Shown here: one piece after another, positions 9,201-18,753 of the stretch
How positions within the stretch are numbered: the first letter of the stretch is position 1
Layout: each line of letters opens with the position of its first letter
Assembly (NCBI RefSeq): GCF_030684675.1
Contig: NZ_JAUXXZ010000050.1
Coordinates: 1 to 64,000 of the forward strand
Length of the DNA stretch: 64,000 nt
Direction of reading: 5' to 3'
Source: Daejeonella sp.
GTDB lineage: Bacteria > Bacteroidota > Bacteroidia > Sphingobacteriales > Sphingobacteriaceae
The notes under the pieces: generated by a model
What the model was told of the DNA's origin: nothing
The model's database searches: none
The model's input: the letters and a program-made list of their open reading frames with translations, nothing else
Position numbers and translations under genes: made by a program

Positions 9201-11537
9201 ATGCGTATTAAATTTCTTATATATATTCTAATTGCCGGACTGGTTTTTACCTTCCAGCAAAGCCAGGCGCAGAGTATATCCCTTGATAAACTTCAGAACA
9301 TTAAAGTAAACCAGCTCTCCGATGCACAGATATCCGAAGCATGGAAGAAAATACAGGATTTGGGTCTTGCTGAACAGGATGCTTATAAATTGATGGAAGA
9401 GAAAGGTATGGATCCAATTGAAGTTAACCTTTTCAAACAAAGAATAAGCTTACTTGGTCTCAATAAGAGCGGAACTAAAATTTCTGAAATCAATAAGAAA
9501 GACGATATTGATTTCAGCAGAGATACCGCAAATCTTGTCAAAAAACCTGTTTCGATTGAAGCAATAAAGCCCTTCACTAACTCTGAATTAAGCATTTACG
9601 GAACCGAATTCTTTAATCAGACTTCAATTAAATTTGATCCCGATTTTAATATTGCAACCCCAAAAGGCTATGTGCTGGGTCCGGGAGATGAACTGATTAT
9701 ACTCCTAACAGGTCTTAATGAAAGCAGTGTACGCTCCAAAATAAGCCCGGAAGGCAATCTCCAGATTCCATATGCCGGGATTGTTTATGTGAGCGGTTTC
9801 ACAATTGAACAAGCTACGGGTTTGATCAGAAATAAAATGGCAAAGGCATATCCTGCACTAAATAGCGGTCAAAGTCAATTGAATGTAAACCTGGGCAGTA
9901 CCAGAACCATTAAGATTACTTTGGTTGGAGAAGTACAAACACCGGGATCTTACACCATTTCATCACTTTCCACACTATTTAATGCTTTATATCTTTCTGG
10001 AGGTCCTTCATTAAATGGCTCTTTAAGAAGCATTGAACTAATTCGCAATAATAAAATTTATAAAACAGTCGATTTTTACACTTTCCTGCAGCAAGGCCTG
10101 ATGGATGGGAATATCCGTCTCGAAGATCAGGATGTAATCAATTTTCCGGTTTATCGAAAAAGAGTAAGTATCTATGGAGAAGTTAAAAGACCAGCGATAT
10201 ATGAACTCAAGCCGGAGGAACAACTGGATGACCTGATCAGATATGCAGGCGGTTATACAGATATTGCCTATCGCTCTATTGCAAAAATTGACCAAATCAC
10301 TGAACTGGAGCGGGAAGTAAAGGATGTCCCGGCAAGTCTGTTCAGCGATTTCGTTCCGCGCAATGGTGATAGAGTTGAAATCGGATCTATTCAAAATAAA
10401 TATGCAAACCGTGTAATTCTAGAAGGTGCTGTGAACCGCCCCGGAGTTTATGAGCTAAGTTCAGGATTGAGTCTTTCACAGCTTCTTAAGAAAGCTGATG
10501 GATTGAAACCTGAAGCCTATTTAGAACGCGCTTATATTAAACGTACCCTCCCAAATCTGGAAAAAGAGTTTATATCATTTGATCCTAAAACCATAATCAA
10601 CGGTAAATCAGATATTCCCCTTCTAAGGGAAGACTCTATTATGATTCAGAACCGCTCAGAATTTATTACCGACCAGTATATCACCATTAACGGCAATATT
10701 AAAAACCCGGGCAACTTTCTTTACCGAAAAGGTCTGAAACTGACTGATGTGATCGCAATGTCAGGTGGTTTAAATGAGCAGGCCGCCGGACATAATATTG
10801 AAATTTCAAGGATTATTAAAAATAAGTCCGACAGTGTCGCCAACCAATTAGTAGAAACCTTTACTGTTAATCTGGATAATGCCGGACAAAGCTCTCAGGA
10901 TATCGAACTCCAGCCACTCGATTATATCAATGTGCCAAGGCTTGTTAATTTCAGACCATTGGGAAATATTTCTGTGAATGGAGAAGTCTTATTCCCCGGC
11001 GAATATGCGGTTCAGAAAAGAGATGAAACCGCACTCGACTTTATTCAAAGAGCTGGAGGATTAAGCCCATACGGATCATTGGAAAGTGCCCAGATTTACC
11101 GGAACAGAATCAGGGTCGACCTCGATCTTACTCAAAGTACAATAGATCCGATAAGCAGAAAGAGTATGATTCTGCTTCCTGGCGACAGCATTTACATCCC
11201 CCGCATAATTTCTTTTGTTCAGGTTTCGGGTGCAGTAAGTAATCCTCAATATGTCAGCTATCAGGGCCGAAGATTTAAGTATTATATCAATTCTGCAGGA
11301 GGTGTTCTTGAAGATGCGCGAATAAAAGGCGCCTATGTACAATATCCAAATGGTTTAAATAAACCCGTACGCAACTTCCTGTTTTTCAGGAACTACCCTT
11401 CGGTAAAGCCGGGAAGCACCATTACTGTTCCAAAGAAGAATCCTGACAGCAGGTTCAGATTAGGATTTGCAGAAATATCAGGAATTACTTCTGCCGTTAC
11501 AGCACTCATTGGCCTGGTTGCAATTTTATGGCGATAA
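9201..11537 (+). CDS. Wza-like polysaccharide export protein with six SLBB repeats
   Basis: This is the predicted outer-membrane export channel for the polysaccharide. An N-terminal signal segment (about residues 1-23, ending SQAQ) precedes the poly-export domain (GYVLGPGDELIILLTG) and six SLBB-type repeats, each with a G-(E/A/N)-V-x-x-P-G-like turn and an AGG-like end. A single C-terminal hydrophobic segment (ITSAVTALIGLVAILW) follows. At about 778 residues it is twice the size of E. coli Wza, as is usual for Bacteroidota. I use the ATG at 9201; a TTG at 9180 adds only seven residues. The stop is one base from the next ATG, giving a tight two-gene export unit. Confidence 0.9.
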   Translation: MRIKFLIYILIAGLVFTFQQSQAQSISLDKLQNIKVNQLSDAQISEAWKKIQDLGLAEQDAYKLMEEKGMDPIEVNLFKQRISLLGLNKSGTKISEINKKDDIDFSRDTANLVKKPVSIEAIKPFTNSELSIYGTEFFNQTSIKFDPDFNIATPKGYVLGPGDELIILLTGLNESSVRSKISPEGNLQIPYAGIVYVSGFTIEQATGLIRNKMAKAYPALNSGQSQLNVNLGSTRTIKITLVGEVQTPGSYTISSLSTLFNALYLSGGPSLNGSLRSIELIRNNKIYKTVDFYTFLQQGLMDGNIRLEDQDVINFPVYRKRVSIYGEVKRPAIYELKPEEQLDDLIRYAGGYTDIAYRSIAKIDQITELEREVKDVPASLFSDFVPRNGDRVEIGSIQNKYANRVILEGAVNRPGVYELSSGLSLSQLLKKADGLKPEAYLERAYIKRTLPNLEKEFISFDPKTIINGKSDIPLLREDSIMIQNRSEFITDQYITINGNIKNPGNFLYRKGLKLTDVIAMSGGLNEQAAGHNIEISRIIKNKSDSVANQLVETFTVNLDNAGQSSQDIELQPLDYINVPRLVNFRPLGNISVNGEVLFPGEYAVQKRDETALDFIQRAGGLSPYGSLESAQIYRNRIRVDLDLTQSTIDPISRKSMILLPGDSIYIPRIISFVQVSGAVSNPQYVSYQGRRFKYYINSAGGVLEDARIKGAYVQYPNGLNKPVRNFLFFRNYPSVKPGSTITVPKKNPDSRFRLGFAEISGITSAVTALIGLVAILWR

Positions 11538-11538
11538 T

Positions 11539-12606
11539 ATGAAACAGGACAACTATCCATTTGAACCGGAATTCTCATTCAAACAAACCATTGAAAACCA
11601 ATGGGAAAACGTCCTTTATTTATGGAGTAAAAAAGGGAAGCTCATTGCCTTCGGGATTATCGGAGCAATCTTTGGAATTGTCTATGCATGGCTGAAGCCA
11701 ATAACATACACTTCCAGGTTGACTTTTGTCGTTGAAGAATCCAAAGCAGGAGGGGGCTCCCTTCTTTCTGGCCTGGCAGGACAATTGGGCTTTGATCTGG
11801 GAGGTTTATCCGGAACAGGTGGAGTTCTGGCTGGCGATAATGTACAGCAATTATTGCGTAGTCAGAAAATGATCAAAAACACACTTTTAACTCCTTTTGG
11901 TGATTCAAGTACAGTTTCAATTGCAGATGAATATGCAAGAAGCTCTAAGCTGAGTGAAGCCTGGGGCAAAAAATATAATGATGGAAAGCCTATTCGTTTC
12001 CTATTAAATTCTGGAACTTATACCCGGCTACAGGATAGTTTGTTACAGCTAATCATCAAACGAATAAGTGATAAAGAACTTGCAGTAGGAAAGCCGGACA
12101 AAAAATTAAGCTTTTTCGAAGCCACGGTAACCATGCATAATGAAGCACTTGCACAGGTCTTTACTATCCGGCTGATAGATCAGGCAACCCGCTTTTACAT
12201 TGATACTAAAACCAAAAGACAGCGTAATAATGTAAACAGACTACAGGCAAGAGCAGATAGTATCGGATTGCTCCTGAACAGGAAAACTTATTCTGCATCA
12301 GAAGCAAACAGTGTGATGCTTGATGTAAATCCCGCATACCCTACCGCAAATGTCGGGCTTGAGTTAAAACAAAGAGATAAACTGGTCCTGCAAACAATTT
12401 ATGCAGAAATCGTAAAAAACCTTGAGATCAGCAGAACAATGTTAATCCAGGAAACTCCAACTTTCCAAATCGTTGATGAGCCGGAATTACCCCTCAAAAA
12501 GAACCGGACAGGTTATCTGATTTCTATAATTTATGGCGGACTGATTACAGGAATTGCAGGAGCACTTTTTCTGCTGCTTAGCAGGAAACAAGTGAAGAAT
12601 AGTTGA
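11539..12606 (+). CDS. Wzz/GNVR-type polysaccharide co-polymerase
   Basis: An inner-membrane chain-length regulator is predicted. Two membrane helices (about residues 30-50 and 325-348) flank a large periplasmic domain, and the second is preceded by the proline-rich QIVDEPELPLKKNR that marks this family. No tyrosine-kinase domain or Walker motif is present and no separate kinase is encoded in the window, so it resembles LPS-type Wzz rather than Wzc. The ATG at 11539 directly follows the export gene's stop codon; an upstream TTG at 11467 would lie inside that gene. It pairs functionally with the SLBB protein. Confidence 0.85.
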   Translation: MKQDNYPFEPEFSFKQTIENQWENVLYLWSKKGKLIAFGIIGAIFGIVYAWLKPITYTSRLTFVVEESKAGGGSLLSGLAGQLGFDLGGLSGTGGVLAGDNVQQLLRSQKMIKNTLLTPFGDSSTVSIADEYARSSKLSEAWGKKYNDGKPIRFLLNSGTYTRLQDSLLQLIIKRISDKELAVGKPDKKLSFFEATVTMHNEALAQVFTIRLIDQATRFYIDTKTKRQRNNVNRLQARADSIGLLLNRKTYSASEANSVMLDVNPAYPTANVGLELKQRDKLVLQTIYAEIVKNLEISRTMLIQETPTFQIVDEPELPLKKNRTGYLISIIYGGLITGIAGALFLLLSRKQVKNS

Positions 12607-12931
12607 GAATGGAGAGTTGAGAATTGAGAGTGAGAAATTAAATACCCAAGATTTTGACTATGCCATTTAAGTTGAAATCCTATTTGCTAATTTTCAAATT
12701 TGCTAATTTGCTAATTCTCTCCCCATTGGCAAATAGTCAAATCGTCTCATCGACAAATTCCAATGGAAGAGGTGACTGACGAAATCTACTTTCCGATCGC
12801 CTGTTAAGACTTACGAATTTACCTAGGCATCATATCGGTTAAATTCGTAAGTCACCAGGCTGGATGTGACTTACGAAATCGACTTTCCAATCGCCTATGT
12901 GATTTCGTAAGTCTTTACCCCCACCCAATAG
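12607..12931. repeat. Intergenic hairpin repeats (A and B type) and 'gctaatt' repeats
   Basis: No gene. After low-complexity copies of TTTGCTAATT, a hairpin of type B is formed by arms at 12808-12823 and 12837-12853 (GACTTACGAATTTACC and its near complement). A perfect type A hairpin follows: GACTTACGAAATC at 12868-12880 and GATTTCGTAAGTC at 12901-12913. A lone left arm of type A is at 12774-12786. An ATAGCTATCGGG motif, shared with sites near 21510 and 27735, abuts the stop codon of the minus-strand GT2 gene. Confidence 0.8.
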
Positions 12932-13876
12932 CTATCGGGTTGCTAATTCTTTCTTCCACTTCCACCTAAAAAACATTCTTAAAGCAATTTTCTTTTGTAA
13001 CCAGGATTTGCCTTTTAAATCTATGAATCGAACAAACAATTTCTTTTGTTCAGGGCTTAACTTGTTCTGAAAGGTATTATAGAAATCAGAAGTAAAACTA
13101 ATCTGATCTTCAAACAAATCATTCTTTTTAAAGGAATGAATAATTTCAGAAAAGAGCCTTTTTAACCTTCCTTTCCTTTTGAAACCTCCAACTTCTGTTG
13201 CATTGTTTGCGTGACTACGGTAATACACCTGTGGCTCAGGCACAATGTCCGCCTTTCCAAAAGTATAAGCTATCATTGATATCCAGGTATCATGATTCAA
13301 GATTCCTTGATCAGGTATAGTTGAAAAATAAGAACGCATTGCCGGGTTCATCAAGATGGTACATCCATTGACAAAACAGCCAAAAAACAAAGTCTCAAGA
13401 CAATAAATATATCCCCCCTGCCCCAATTCATTCCTGAAGGAGGAATTAATCAGATTTTTATCCTGATCAATCAAAATAAGATCTGAATAAACTATAGCAG
13501 GAGAATCAGCTTCGTCGATATTTTCCATGTACTTTGCCGCCAGACTTAATTTAGACGGAAGCCAGATATCATCCTGATCAGATAATGCGATGTAATTTCC
13601 GGGATTACAAAGTGAAACCGCTTTCTTAAAGTTTCCGATAAAGCCGAGTCGTTGGTCATTTATATAATAATTCAGAAGGCCCTTATTGTGGTAATATTCA
13701 AGAATTTCAGGTGTATTATCGGTAGATTGGTCATCACAAACAATGATTTCCGCAGGTCTGAGGGTTTGAGAAAGTATGGAATCCAGCTGTTCTGCAAGAT
13801 ATTTGCCACCATTATAGGTAGCCATGGCAACTGATATTGAAGGGTATTCAGAAATTCTCTGTTCAGTTTTAATCAT
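12932..13876 (-). CDS. Glycosyltransferase family 2 (GT-A)
   Basis: This is an inverting GT-A transferase. It begins SISVAMATYNGGKYLAEQL with the usual first Rossmann strand, followed by IIVCDDQSTDNT and YIALSDQDDIWLPSKL, whose DQDD carries the metal-binding Asp pair. The length of 314 residues is typical. It has no transmembrane segment and so acts on a lipid-linked acceptor at the inner face of the membrane. It is the only minus-strand gene between 0.5 and 16.8 kb and is bounded on both sides by repeats, so it may have been inserted or inverted. Sugar specificity is unknown. Confidence 0.87.
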   Translation of the reverse strand: MIKTEQRISEYPSISVAMATYNGGKYLAEQLDSILSQTLRPAEIIVCDDQSTDNTPEILEYYHNKGLLNYYINDQRLGFIGNFKKAVSLCNPGNYIALSDQDDIWLPSKLSLAAKYMENIDEADSPAIVYSDLILIDQDKNLINSSFRNELGQGGYIYCLETLFFGCFVNGCTILMNPAMRSYFSTIPDQGILNHDTWISMIAYTFGKADIVPEPQVYYRSHANNATEVGGFKRKGRLKRLFSEIIHSFKKNDLFEDQISFTSDFYNTFQNKLSPEQKKLFVRFIDLKGKSWLQKKIALRMFFRWKWKKELATR

Positions 13877-14444
13877 TCTTCCGAAATAAGCCGGTATGTG
13901 GTACAGGCATTAAGCCTTCTAAATTAAGAAATTAAATTATTGCTTACGCAGGCCAAGAAAATGAGCGATCCGATAATATCGGATCCCGAGAAGACGGGAA
14001 CCTCCTCATATATCCATTCCGATTTGAGAGGAATGTTTTTTTATTCCCGGAAGCCTCCCCCCTGTCTGCGCACAGAGCCTAACCCAACCCCCTCTTGAGG
14101 GGGACAGTATGGCGCCTAAGGAATTTGAGTAAAAAGGAAAATATTTTCTTTTAACACGATTTATAGGCGTCCAGTATCCCCCTCTTGAGGGGGAATTAAA
14201 GGGGGAGGAAGTTCTGGCCTTCGTCAGGATTGTAACCCTTAAATAATGACATTGAGCGCAGTCTGATTGTGCTGTTGTCTGAACTATGATTCAGGTGATT
14301 TATTTGATTATTATGAACCATTACAATCAGGCTAATTAATCTAATCAAAAAAATCACAGTTCAGACAAAATACAAACCTTTAAATCATTAATTTTAAAAC
14401 CAACCGACAGGCAGATATTAAATAATAAACACCTGCCATCCTTC
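13877..14444. repeat. Intergenic region with inverted copy of the 160-base element and a palindromic element
   Basis: No gene. 14049-14210 is the reverse complement of the element found at 8784-8943 and is nearly identical to it over most of its length. 14275-14370 is a separate palindromic element: its ends TTGTCTGAACT (14275-14285) and AGTTCAGACAA (14358-14368) are perfect complements, and pairing continues inwards through TGATT/AATCA and ATTTGATTA/TAATCAAA-like segments. The rest is AT-rich leader for the following GT gene. Confidence 0.8.
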
Positions 14445-15605
14445 ATGAAACAAAAACCCACATTTCATACCATATTTACAGATACAGAGAACTTCCACCT
14501 GGTTAAGGATGTTGGACAGCTCCCATACTTCATGTACAAAACAGAAGGCTATGATGCGGAATTAATCAGCTACAGGAATAATGAAGAATATCCATACCTA
14601 AGCAAAGAAGTTAAGGGATTGAAACTAACTTTCATCCCTGATAAGGGCAGATTTTTCTATTTTGAACTTGGAATATTGTCCTACCTATGGTCCTTCTCAA
14701 AATCAATCGATGTTTTAAACCTGTTCCATTTCAAAAAAGATCATTTACTTTATCTTCTTCTTTATAAAATCCTGAATCCAAAAGGAAAGGCTTATATAAA
14801 ACTGGATATGGATCTCCTTTTTTTTAAAGATTATAATGCTTTTCTGTACTCTAAGTATTTGCTCAAGAACTACCTTTTGAAAGGAATAACAAAATGGATA
14901 TTTAAATTAACTGATGTTTTTTCTGTTGAAACTGAAGAAGCCAGATCTTATCTAATAAAAGTTTATCCTGAATTAAAGCAAAAATTAATTTGCATACCTA
15001 ATGGAGTGGACAATCTCTATCTCGACGAAGAAATTAAATTAAGATCCTGGGAAGAAAAAGAGAATATCATCATCACAGTAGGTAGAATAGGAACCCTTCA
15101 AAAAAACACTGAACTATTCCTGGAAGCATTAAAAGAAGTAGAATTAAACAATTGGAAAGTCTATATCCTGGGACCTGTTGAGGAAGGTTTTCAGAATTTC
15201 ATTAAGCAATATTTTCTGGAACACCCTCAATTAAAAAACCGCATCATATTCACTGGAAACATTAGCGACAGGAAAGAGCTTTTTGAATGGTATAACCGGG
15301 CTAAAATATTCTGTTTAACATCAAGGTTCGAAGGATTCCCTATTACTTTCCCTGAGGCACTTTATTTTGGGAACTACATCATCAGCAGTCCTGTTTCCAG
15401 TGCTTTAGAAATCACAAATAATAGTAAGTTAGGCAAGCTAGCAAAAGCGGAAGCTCCGAATTTTGCCGCAGCAGTTCAAGAGTGCATAACAGAAGGGTTT
15501 TTGACTTCCAAACGATTTGAGGATACCCTCAAATTCTCAAGAAACAATTTTACCTGGCCCGGTATAGTTAAAAAACTGTCAGATAAACTGAAGGAAGATG
15601 CGTAA
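14445..15605 (+). CDS. Glycosyltransferase family 4 (GT-B)
   Basis: A 386-residue GT-B transferase. The C-terminal group 1 domain starts near residue 195 (IITVGRIGTLQKNTELFLEA) and has a clean E-x7-E motif, EGFPITFPE, followed by the loop SSPVSSALEI. The N-terminal half is divergent and rich in aromatic residues, with KLDMD and a hydrophobic stretch, as in GTs that dock on membrane lipids. Its last eight bases overlap the start of the flippase gene, so both probably serve the same glycan. Donor sugar is unknown. Confidence 0.85.
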   Translation: MKQKPTFHTIFTDTENFHLVKDVGQLPYFMYKTEGYDAELISYRNNEEYPYLSKEVKGLKLTFIPDKGRFFYFELGILSYLWSFSKSIDVLNLFHFKKDHLLYLLLYKILNPKGKAYIKLDMDLLFFKDYNAFLYSKYLLKNYLLKGITKWIFKLTDVFSVETEEARSYLIKVYPELKQKLICIPNGVDNLYLDEEIKLRSWEEKENIIITVGRIGTLQKNTELFLEALKEVELNNWKVYILGPVEEGFQNFIKQYFLEHPQLKNRIIFTGNISDRKELFEWYNRAKIFCLTSRFEGFPITFPEALYFGNYIISSPVSSALEITNNSKLGKLAKAEAPNFAAAVQECITEGFLTSKRFEDTLKFSRNNFTWPGIVKKLSDKLKEDA

Positions 15606-16824
15606 ACAATTACTGAAAGATTCAGCTACGTATCTGGGTGGCAGCATTATTGTCCAGATCCTGAGTTTTATCGGGATGATATTTTTAATGCGCTTTCTTC
15701 CGGTTTCAGAATATGGAAAGTATACCTATATCATTGAATTCATCTCTATTTTTGCCTTCTTCTCTGATGGGGGATTTACGCAACATATCATTAAGGAAAG
15801 CAGCCAAAATCCGGGATCAGTAGAAAAAATATACGCCAAAGCACAATCAGCCCAGTTGCTGATCAGCGGATTGATGCTGGCTCTTATTCTGTGTATCAGC
15901 TATCCCACAAATTCGATACAGGACTTCTATTATCTTTCTGTATTCGGCCTGAGTGTTGTAATCAACGCATATTTCGCACCAATGTTGGCTATATTGATTG
16001 CATCAGGCAGAAAAGATCTGATCTTTTTTAAAGATGTTGTTTTAAGTATTGCAAGAATCTTGTTTATCCTCCTGGGAATCTACCTGAAAGCCCCCTTTGC
16101 TTATTTTATATACCTTGGTTTTATTAATTGTATTGTTCTATTCCTGCTTTTCCTTTATACACGTTATCAGGAGGACTATAAGTACATTTTAAACTATGAA
16201 ATAAACATAGCCGGTAGTCTTGCCTTTATCAGGAATGGCTTCCTGTATACTATCCTGATGGCTGCAAATGTGATCTATAACAAAATAGACATCATTATGC
16301 TTGAAAAAATGATCGGGAGTACAGAAGTAGGCTATTATTCGGGAGCCACAAGGTTTATCTATCCCTTTATGTTCATTTCAGGCGCATTTATGACCGCGAT
16401 CTTTCCTAAACTGGCAAAGTATTCTGAAGAAAAGGATAAATTCAAGATCATCCAAAATCTTGCCCTGTATTATCTTGGAGGAATCGGAATAGTACTTAGC
16501 ACCTCCCTTTACTTAGGGGCTGATCTGATCTTTCAATTATTTTTTGTAGATAAATACGATGACTCCATACCCGTGTTTAAAATACTGGTCTGGTATCTGG
16601 CCATTGTTTTCATTTACGGACCAATCAGTAATAGCCTTGTGGCTAAAAACAAGGTTACATTTTTGGTCTACCTGAACCTGATTATGATTGTACTGAATGT
16701 TATATTGAATTTCTTTCTTATCCCAATTTATGGCGCAAAAGGTGCGGCAATTGCCACTATTATTTGCGAAATATTGATTCTGATTTCTGCGGTAATATAT
16801 TGGAGGGAAATTGAGACCCGATAG
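15598..16824 (+). CDS. wzx: Wzx-type oligosaccharide flippase (MATE/MVF superfamily)
   Basis: A polytopic membrane protein of 408 residues with about twelve hydrophobic helices. The N-terminus (LLKDSATYLGGSIIVQILSFIGMIFLMRFLPVSEYGKYTY) and the central NKIDIIMLEKMIGSTEVGYYSGA are typical of RfbX/Wzx proteins. It would move the undecaprenyl-linked repeat across the inner membrane, most simply for the WcaJ-initiated glycan encoded on the same strand. It is translationally coupled to the preceding GT4 and is the last gene of the plus-strand set. No Wzy-type polymerase is recognised in this half of the window. Confidence 0.88.
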   Translation: MRKQLLKDSATYLGGSIIVQILSFIGMIFLMRFLPVSEYGKYTYIIEFISIFAFFSDGGFTQHIIKESSQNPGSVEKIYAKAQSAQLLISGLMLALILCISYPTNSIQDFYYLSVFGLSVVINAYFAPMLAILIASGRKDLIFFKDVVLSIARILFILLGIYLKAPFAYFIYLGFINCIVLFLLFLYTRYQEDYKYILNYEINIAGSLAFIRNGFLYTILMAANVIYNKIDIIMLEKMIGSTEVGYYSGATRFIYPFMFISGAFMTAIFPKLAKYSEEKDKFKIIQNLALYYLGGIGIVLSTSLYLGADLIFQLFFVDKYDDSIPVFKILVWYLAIVFIYGPISNSLVAKNKVTFLVYLNLIMIVLNVILNFFLIPIYGAKGAAIATIICEILILISAVIYWREIETR

Positions 16825-17332
16825 CTGTCAGGTGGATAGTTATGAGGTGGATAAATATCGGTAGAATCGATTTTATCGGTTTACAAGCGCCGTTTGAGGC
16901 TGAGAAGGTTCTCGCTTCTACAAGAAGATATTATCGAATGACAAGCATTGTTGGGGAGGTGAGGACAATACAACCTTCGCTGACAAGAGATCTTCGGGTT
17001 GAGGAGGTTCCTGCTTTCGCAGGAATGACATAGGTTGGTGGGGAATAGGAGAATACAGCCTCCGCTGGAATCGAAATGCGGAACCGTATGATAAATGATT
17101 CCAATGTGTTCGTCGACGTATTTATGAAGACATTGGTACGGTCGCTCCATAGACTCCAGATTTAGCTGGGGTTGATGAGTTTGTTCGTTTATGGGCCAGT
17201 CCGAAAACCGAATCATTTCCCAGAGCTAAAGCAGGGGCTATTCTGCGATTCGGCTATCCCAGCGCTCAGTATTTTTTATTCAATCATCAACAAATAGACA
17301 AATTAACTCATTGACAAATTATCCCCCATTTG
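16825..17332. repeat. Repeat-rich intergenic region between convergent genes
   Basis: No gene that I can support; the open frames on both strands translate repeat DNA, including the well-known non-coding signature VPAFAGMT on the plus strand and its complement CHSCESRNLL. Two related units beginning TTGTTGGGGAGGTGAGGACAA and TTGGTGGGGAATAGGAGAA lie in tandem at about 16945-17066. 17294-17323 is a 30-base sequence repeated exactly at 18711-18740, on the other side of the ATPase gene. Confidence 0.65.
17294..17323. repeat. 30-base direct repeat, left copy
   Basis: This sequence starts ATAGACAAATTAACTCATTG and is identical over 30 bases to 18711-18740. The two copies bracket the ATPase gene, 1417 bases apart start to start. 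Confidence 0.85.
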
Positions 17333-18538
17333 CTATTTTATCCATTCATTACAAGGTATAACATCCACAACAAGTCCTTTCCTTTCTAAACGGTCATTTT
17401 GATTCAAAGTAACAATTGTCCCTCGTTTTAGTTTAAAAAACTCCATCGCCTCAATCATTCCATTCAGCTCACGATCAAGATTGTCCTGATCTAAATGATA
17501 GCATACCTGTACGGCCTGAGTTATTGCTCCTTTATTGAATACAATAAAATCACATTCTCCTTTCTCTGAGAAATAATAGATTTCTTTATAATTCCGTCTT
17601 AAATGTAAATAAATCAGATTTTCAAATTTGCGTCCTTTATCATCAGTAAAAGAACCTGAATTTACACTTATCATACCCGTATCAATGGCATATATTTTTC
17701 GGGGATTAACCAATTGTTTTCTGATGGAATAGCTGAACTTAGGTACAAACTGTATTAAATAAGCATATTCTAAATGGGATAAATATTCCATTATTGTACT
17801 GGTAGAGGCTATGTCAAACATACTTTTCAACCGGTTACCGGTAATCAGCTTTGCTACATTAGATACCAGATACAGTCCCAGTCTTTGAAGATTCTTTACA
17901 TCTCTTATTCCATACCTTAGGGCAATGTCTCTTATGAGGATATCCTCAAATAAATGCTGAAGGATCTCATCCTTCTCGTGCTTCACATATTCGGGAAAGC
18001 CTCCGGTATCCAGATACTTTAATATAGAATCTTCATCCGATTTTAGTTTTTTAAATAAATTGAATTCCTGGTAGGAAAAGGGAAATAACTCTTTAGTAAT
18101 ATGCCTTCCGGTTAATTTAGTTCCTAACTCCCGACTCAATAAAGAAGCATTCGACCCTGTCACAACTAATTTATACCCCTCATCCAACTTCTGACGTACA
18201 TACTTTTCCCATTCGGGTATAATCTGGATTTCATCAAAAAGCAATACTTTAGTTCCTGAATCTTTTATCACCTCATCCAGGCGCGAAAAATCATTAGGCT
18301 CAAACTCATATAATCTCGGATCTTCAAAGTTCAGATATAAAGCATCCTGGTATTTATCTTTCAATAACTGGAAAAGCAAGGTACTTTTTCCGCATCTGCG
18401 TATTCCTGAAACAATCAAGACATGTGAAGACAGATCGGGAAGTGATTTTAATGCCTCCCGTTGCAAGCCTGTCTCCTGAATGGAAAAGTTTGCTTTTTGA
18501 GCCTCTATAATCCGGTATATAGTTGATTTAAGCAACAT
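17333..18538 (-). CDS. AAA-family ATPase with DUF4143 domain
   Basis: The N-terminal AAA_14 domain has Walker A GIRRCGKSTLL, Walker B VLLFDEIQ and the sensor segment KLVVTGSNASLLSREL. A winged-helix-like middle part (NRLKSMFDIASTSTIMEYLSHLE) leads to the C-terminal DUF4143 region. In that nuclease-like fold the usual E-x-K is replaced by QVC (AVQVCYHL), so nuclease activity is doubtful. The biological role of this family is unknown. The ATG at 18538 is preferred over a TTG at 18559. It is bounded by an exact 30-base direct repeat and preceded by a palindrome. It has no evident link to polysaccharide synthesis. Confidence 0.85.
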   Translation of the reverse strand: MLLKSTIYRIIEAQKANFSIQETGLQREALKSLPDLSSHVLIVSGIRRCGKSTLLFQLLKDKYQDALYLNFEDPRLYEFEPNDFSRLDEVIKDSGTKVLLFDEIQIIPEWEKYVRQKLDEGYKLVVTGSNASLLSRELGTKLTGRHITKELFPFSYQEFNLFKKLKSDEDSILKYLDTGGFPEYVKHEKDEILQHLFEDILIRDIALRYGIRDVKNLQRLGLYLVSNVAKLITGNRLKSMFDIASTSTIMEYLSHLEYAYLIQFVPKFSYSIRKQLVNPRKIYAIDTGMISVNSGSFTDDKGRKFENLIYLHLRRNYKEIYYFSEKGECDFIVFNKGAITQAVQVCYHLDQDNLDRELNGMIEAMEFFKLKRGTIVTLNQNDRLERKGLVVDVIPCNEWIK

Positions 18539-18540
18539 TG

Positions 18541-18603
18541 CAAAATTGTTTGATACCAATATACACTTTTATACTTTAATATCGAACAAAATTGTTTGAT
18601 ATT
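18541..18603 (-). promoter_or_regulatory. Repeated, partly palindromic operator-like sites upstream of the ATPase gene
   Basis: CAAAATTGTTTGATA occurs at 18541-18555 and again, with one base fewer matching at its edge, at 18589-18603. The upstream copy lies inside a 26-base imperfect palindrome at 18578-18603 (AATATC...GATATT). The proximal copy is only two bases from the ATG at 18538. The spacing of 48 bases places the sites around the expected promoter, which suggests autoregulation. Confidence 0.5.
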
Positions 18604-18710
18604 AAAAAACAAGTATGCATTGCCATCAGTTAATTGTTGTCTGTGCCGAATAGGCGGTTAGTGATGATTTGGTTAGAAAAAGCCTGCTGAATCTCCTGCG
18701 TGTTCATTTC

Positions 18711-18740
18711 ATAGACAAATTAACTCATTGACAAATTATC
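18711..18740. repeat. 30-base direct repeat, right copy
   Basis: Identical to 17294-17323. It continues directly into a type A hairpin element at 18754-18795. Confidence 0.85.
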
Positions 18741-18753
18741 ACTCATTCGCGAA

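Noticed and set aside
15598-16824. Considered as a Wzy polymerase
   Set aside because: The N-terminal and central motifs match the flippase superfamily, and there is no large periplasmic loop.
16842-17216. Open frames on both strands giving VPAFAGMT and CHSCESRNLL peptides
   Set aside because: These peptides are the usual translation of a dispersed non-coding repeat and do not represent a protein.
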